From Crocosphaera sp. UHCC 0190 (GTDB lineage Bacteria > Cyanobacteriota > Cyanobacteriia > Cyanobacteriales > Microcystaceae), in contig NZ_JAYGHP010000011.1 in assembly GCF_034932065.1 (NCBI RefSeq), positions 1 through 64,000 of the forward strand: a stretch of 64,000 nucleotides of DNA, written 5' to 3'. The position numbers and the translations under genes were made by a program. The first letter of the stretch is position 1, and the number at the start of each line of letters is the position of its first letter. The notes beneath the pieces are model-generated. The model had not been told where the DNA came from. It saw only the letters and a list, made by a program, of their open reading frames with translations, and searched no databases. Shown here one piece after another: positions 60,217-64,000 of the stretch.

Positions 60217-63200
60217 ATGATGAAAAACCGTTCCCACAAAAAACGGGACTTTGACTTACCTTGTCCTCTCAAAAAGCAACCCCAAGCAAAACGACGTTAT
60301 CGTTCTCTTATGGGGTGGGGTGCGACTGTCTTGGTGATAGGAATGGGTGGGGGTATGGTTGCGGGGGGGTTACTCATACAGCGATATCTGTCCCCAATGG
60401 TTGAACAGGAATTAAGCGATTTTCTCAATCGTCCCGTTAAATTGGGTAATTTGCAATCTTTTTCTCTGAATCAAGTCCGTTTTGGGGAAACTAATATTTT
60501 AACCACACCGACTGATCCTGCTAAAGTTTCTATGTCTGCTTTGGCGATCAGTTATGATCCGATTAAATTTATTATCGAAAAAAAGTTAGAGATTTCTGTT
60601 ACTGTTGTCTCTCCTAATATTTATCTTGAACAGGGAAAACAAGGCAATTGGATCTTAACAGAATTTGATTCTCTGAAGCCTAATAATCCCATTAAATTAA
60701 AAGCTTTACAAATAAAAAATGCTGATGCTACCTTGGTTTCTCGGTCGATCATGGGGCAAACGCAAGCATCTGTTCAATTAAAGGATTTATCGAGTCAAAC
60801 AAAGTTTATTAAAGATAATAACAATGATGATCAGATTCAATTTGAGGTAGACTCCCATTTAGTTAAGGGAGGCAATTTTAAGATTTCAGGGGTTGCTGAT
60901 ACTCAAAATCAAGAAGTTAATTTATTGCTGAGAAGTCATCAACTTACGGCAACGGAAATTAGTCGTTTAATTCCCCTGCCGATAGATTTAAAACAGGGTA
61001 AACTTGATACTAATTTAGAGGTTAAACTAAGAGGAAATCAATTACCAAGGTTACAAGGAGTGGCAACCCTTCATCAAGTTACTGGAAAAGTCGCAACCCT
61101 TCCTCAACCTTTCCAAACTCAAGGACAATTACGCTTTAAAGATAGACAAATTAAGTTTGATGAGGTAGTGACTCGATTTGGGGAAGTGACGGGAGTGGTG
61201 CGGGGAAATATTGATCTTGAAAAGGGCTATAATTTAACGGCTAAAACTCAACCTACTACCATTCAATCTATCTTTAAAAGTATTAAACAACCAGCCCCCA
61301 AAATCCCCCTGTCAGGGAATCTCAAAGCCTCTTTTACGGTTCAGGGGGATTTGAATAATCCTAATTTATTGATTGCTTTTTCTAATGATAAAATAACTAA
61401 AATTGATCGGGTCAATTTTCAGTCAATTGATGCTAACTTACAACTAAATAAGTCTCATTTAATTGTTAAAGATTTTCGAGCAATTCCCACCCTAGGAGGG
61501 AAAATTATAGGAACAGGAAAGCTCGACTTAAATCCTTCTTCTCCCAAGTTTATCGTTGATCTACAAGGGAAAAATATTCCCTCTGCTTCTGTTGCTAATC
61601 TTTATAATGAGACAGTTGCCCGCAACTTGGGCCAAGTGTCAACACAGATAAATTTGTCGGGAAACTTGAAACAACCAAAGACATTTAAAGCAAAAGGAAC
61701 TGCTAATTTTAAACTGGCAGGAGGAACAATTAATGCTTATGATTTGACCTATATGGGAGGAAATTGGCAAGGTAATATTATCGCTGATACTATTAATTTG
61801 AATCAATTAGAGGTTCCTTTTAAACAAGGAATATTAACGGGACAGTTTCAAATTGCTGGTCAAACTAATCAACCAATTAATGAAAGTTTAAAGGCAACAG
61901 GACAAGCTAAAATAATCTTAGATAATGGGGAAATTAACGCGCAAAACTTACAGTTATCTCAGGGGGTTTGGCAAACAAATTTAGGCATACAGGGAGTCAA
62001 CCTTAACAAAATTGTCCCCACAATTCCGATTAATGGTATTTTTAATGGTACCTTTGATCTTATAGGCAATCTCAATTCTAACTTAAAGGAAATTCAAGCA
62101 AAGGGAGAGGGAATGTTAGCCGTTGGTGGGGGAAAAATTAAAGCCCAAAATATCCAATTACATCAAAAAAATTGGTCAACCCAATTAATGACAGAAAATG
62201 TCAGTTTTAATCATTTAAGTGAGCAAATTCCCCAATATTTAAACGGCAAATTAAATAGTCATTTAACACTATCCGGTAACATTGATTCCCCCTTAAATAG
62301 TCTAAAAGCTCAAGGAAAAGGCAATTTAGCCCTAGCCAAAGGTACGATAACGGCTCAAGCTGTAACCATCACTAACGGAAAATTTACGACAACTTTATTG
62401 CCTCAATCTATTGCCTTAACGCCTTTTTCTTCTCAGTTAAAAGGCAATTTAGATGGCGAAATAACTGTAAGTGGATTATTAACAAATATTTCCCCTGAGT
62501 ATTTACAAGCTAAAGGGGAATTAAGCTTAAGTCAAGGATTATCTAAGTTTGACCATCCCTTGACAACTTTAGTCAGTTGGAATGGACAACGGTTAACCTT
62601 AGAAAACGTCAGCGCATCTGGTTTACAGGGAAAAGGATGGATAGACATCAGTTTAGAAGGAAAATCTGAGCAATTAGCCATGATTGAGGGATTTTTCCTG
62701 GATATTGCCGCCAAAAACTTTAATTTAATCAATTTACCTCTATCCTCTCCCATTCCGGGGTTAAATTATGGTGGAAAAGTCGATTTTGATGGAGTAGTTG
62801 CGGGAACTCCCAAACTTCCCACCATTAACGGAGAAATGGCCCTAGTTAATCTAAACATAGGAGAACTCAAGTTTGAACCTGTATTAACGGGAGATATTCA
62901 AGGAAATCCCCAAAAAGGAATTAAAATAGCACTAAATGGCAAAACCGATCAACTTCATCTAGAACTAGATCCCAAATTAAACCCCTTAACCTTAGCCATC
63001 AAACAGGGGAAAATACAAGCAACCGCAACCCGTCAACAAGAACAATTTATCATTGCAACCAAAGATATTCCCTTACAATTAGTGCAAAAATTCGCCAAAA
63101 CTTGGTATAAAACCCCTAATAACCTACTTTCCCAAACTATAGCAGGGGACTTGTCCGGTCAATTTACCGTTAATCTTAAAACAGGGGCGATCGCAGGTCA

Positions 63201-64000
63201 AGAAGTTGCCATTCTTAACCCCATGATAGGAAATATCAAAGGAAAAGAATTTACAGGGAACTTTCACTATGCTAAAGGAAGTTTAGCCCTAAAAGATGGT
63301 CAATTTTCCAGCAATAACAGTCAATATGACCTCAATGGCAAATATACTGCAACCCCCCAAGGGCCTGATCTCGTAGCTAATATAGGCATTAATCAAGGCA
63401 ATTTACAAGATATCCTAGAAACCCTACAAATTTTTGAATTAACAGACTTAAAACGGGGTTTAAACCCGCCAAACTACGCCAAAGCTGCCGATCTCTATCC
63501 AAAACCTCCTGAAGACCCCTCCTCCCTTCCTCCCCTTTCAACCGTCGGGACGGATAACGTTTCTCTCAGCGATCGCTTGACCCATTTTGCAGATATTAAC
63601 GCATGGTTGCAACAGCAACAGCAACAACAGCAAAAAACGTCACCCCTTCCCCCCCTCAAAGACTTACAAGGCAAATTTAATGGTGAGTTGGCCCTTAAAT
63701 TTGCTCCCAAAACTGGACTAGACGGGAATTTTGAGCTAAAAGGAGAAAATTGGCAATGGGGGACTTATGGGTTAAGTCAATTTCAGGCCAAAGGCAACTG
63801 GAAACAGGGAATTTTGACCTTAGAACCCCTAAACTTGCAGTTAGGAGACAGTCAGATCGCTTTTGCTGGCCGCATTGGGGATAAGATGCAACAGGGAACC
63901 CTTCAAGTCATCAATATTCCCTTAGAAACGGTGTCAACTTGGGTAGACTTACCAGAAACCGTCAATATTGGGGGACAACTCAACGGAAGCATGAAGTTAG
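60217..64000 (+). CDS. Giant TamB/AsmA-like translocation and assembly protein, partial
   Basis: Open from the ATG at 60217 through the window end (1261 codons, no stop); a second ATG at 60220 is equally possible. Basic N-terminus, then one membrane helix (about 37-58), then a very long beta-rich repetitive region of 25-30-residue units with alternating hydrophobic/polar strands (for example ...IKFDEVVTRFGEVTGVVRGNIDLEKG), the layout of TamB/AsmA/DUF490 bridge proteins that span the envelope and move lipids between membranes. A glutamine run lies near residue 1130. The C-terminal TamB domain is beyond the window. Confidence 0.82.
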   Translation, partial: MMKNRSHKKRDFDLPCPLKKQPQAKRRYRSLMGWGATVLVIGMGGGMVAGGLLIQRYLSPMVEQELSDFLNRPVKLGNLQSFSLNQVRFGETNILTTPTDPAKVSMSALAISYDPIKFIIEKKLEISVTVVSPNIYLEQGKQGNWILTEFDSLKPNNPIKLKALQIKNADATLVSRSIMGQTQASVQLKDLSSQTKFIKDNNNDDQIQFEVDSHLVKGGNFKISGVADTQNQEVNLLLRSHQLTATEISRLIPLPIDLKQGKLDTNLEVKLRGNQLPRLQGVATLHQVTGKVATLPQPFQTQGQLRFKDRQIKFDEVVTRFGEVTGVVRGNIDLEKGYNLTAKTQPTTIQSIFKSIKQPAPKIPLSGNLKASFTVQGDLNNPNLLIAFSNDKITKIDRVNFQSIDANLQLNKSHLIVKDFRAIPTLGGKIIGTGKLDLNPSSPKFIVDLQGKNIPSASVANLYNETVARNLGQVSTQINLSGNLKQPKTFKAKGTANFKLAGGTINAYDLTYMGGNWQGNIIADTINLNQLEVPFKQGILTGQFQIAGQTNQPINESLKATGQAKIILDNGEINAQNLQLSQGVWQTNLGIQGVNLNKIVPTIPINGIFNGTFDLIGNLNSNLKEIQAKGEGMLAVGGGKIKAQNIQLHQKNWSTQLMTENVSFNHLSEQIPQYLNGKLNSHLTLSGNIDSPLNSLKAQGKGNLALAKGTITAQAVTITNGKFTTTLLPQSIALTPFSSQLKGNLDGEITVSGLLTNISPEYLQAKGELSLSQGLSKFDHPLTTLVSWNGQRLTLENVSASGLQGKGWIDISLEGKSEQLAMIEGFFLDIAAKNFNLINLPLSSPIPGLNYGGKVDFDGVVAGTPKLPTINGEMALVNLNIGELKFEPVLTGDIQGNPQKGIKIALNGKTDQLHLELDPKLNPLTLAIKQGKIQATATRQQEQFIIATKDIPLQLVQKFAKTWYKTPNNLLSQTIAGDLSGQFTVNLKTGAIAGQEVAILNPMIGNIKGKEFTGNFHYAKGSLALKDGQFSSNNSQYDLNGKYTATPQGPDLVANIGINQGNLQDILETLQIFELTDLKRGLNPPNYAKAADLYPKPPEDPSSLPPLSTVGTDNVSLSDRLTHFADINAWLQQQQQQQQKTSPLPPLKDLQGKFNGELALKFAPKTGLDGNFELKGENWQWGTYGLSQFQAKGNWKQGILTLEPLNLQLGDSQIAFAGRIGDKMQQGTLQVINIPLETVSTWVDLPETVNIGGQLNGSMKL

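Noticed and set aside
62532-63710. Two short minus-strand frames over the TamB-like gene
   Set aside because: The opposite strand has one continuous 1261-codon frame with consistent repeats; the short frames include a Cys run that is only the complement of the Gln-codon run.
1-64000. CRISPR arrays, restriction-modification or phage-defence islands
   Set aside because: No regularly spaced repeats, Cas genes, methyltransferase-nuclease pairs or phage structural genes were seen. The only nuclease-like genes are Uma2 and the inactive-looking RNase III-fold protein.
1-64000. rRNA genes, tmRNA, RNase P RNA or SRP RNA
   Set aside because: None of their conserved signature sequences was found on either strand; the sigA leader was checked specifically and does not match them.

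Overview
The window is cyanobacterial chromosome. It is AT-rich and dotted with the HIP1 octamer GCGATCGC (for example near 10456, 10791, 12677, 17325 and 22563). It carries genes typical of oxygenic phototrophs: crtE, a high-light-inducible protein, a helical carotenoid protein with its C-terminal-domain homologue, a cyanobacteriochrome-type GAF protein, a principal sigma factor, a PAP/fibrillin protein, IspD, an Rbp-type RRM protein and several small cyanobacteria-only proteins. Gene content and base composition suggest a unicellular Crocosphaera/Cyanothece-like organism; that is inference, and the species cannot be named from the sequence.

Layout. 1-2.1 kb: a transposase tail, a palindromic element, small genes, and a ribbon-helix-helix regulator divergent from a membrane protein/coiled-coil pair. 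2.2-9.3 kb: MscS channel, small membrane proteins, TPR protein, ferritin-like protein, Dps, a methyltransferase and a pilin-like protein. 9.6-13.2 kb: crtE with a PAP2-like gene, then sigA behind a 0.9 kb structured leader. 13.7-18.8 kb: a photoprotection block (hli gene with an HLR1 box, CTDH and HCP), then YggT and RelA/SpoT. 19-24.3 kb: small proteins, an FAD oxidoreductase, a single-domain cyanobacteriochrome-like GAF protein, PlsC and alanine dehydrogenase. 24.3-30 kb: a minus-strand glycan operon (epimerase, gmhA, gmhB, three glycosyltransferases). 30-31.1 kb: toxin-antitoxin debris and a Uma2 gene. 31.1-39.8 kb: a tandem RNase III-fold protein lacking catalytic residues, an atypical pyruvate kinase, a GT-C membrane enzyme, GlgX and a degenerate serine recombinase. 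39.8-46.8 kb: hddA/hddC, DUF1802, ispD, an acetyltransferase, glycosyltransferases and a fibrillin. 47-53.6 kb: gene remnants, a receptor kinase fused to a periplasmic binding domain with a matrixin-like protease, MsrA and a CYP110-like P450. 53.7-64 kb: tRNA-Asn, an ATPase remnant, a glycosyltransferase, an RRM protein, GDP-mannose dehydratase, an HpsE-like glycosyltransferase, an M48 protease and the start of a giant TamB-like gene that runs off the end.

How the genes fit together. GmhA, GmhB, HddA and HddC together make up the GDP-D-glycero-alpha-D-manno-heptose route, split between two minus-strand clusters about 11 kb apart and accompanied by glycosyltransferases, an epimerase and a GDP-mannose dehydratase. 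This points to a heptose- or deoxyhexose-containing surface glycan. Photoprotection and light sensing are represented by Hli, HCP/CTDH and the GAF protein. Stress physiology is represented by Dps, MscS, RelA/SpoT, MsrA and the 1-2 kb divergon.

The items most worth following are the stand-alone dual-cysteine GAF protein (21753-22250), the split-OCP pair with a hairpin between its genes (14908-15894), the kinase/binding-protein receptor with its protease partner (47555-50648), the tandem RNase III pseudoenzyme (31142-32128) and the structured sigA leader (11021-11928).
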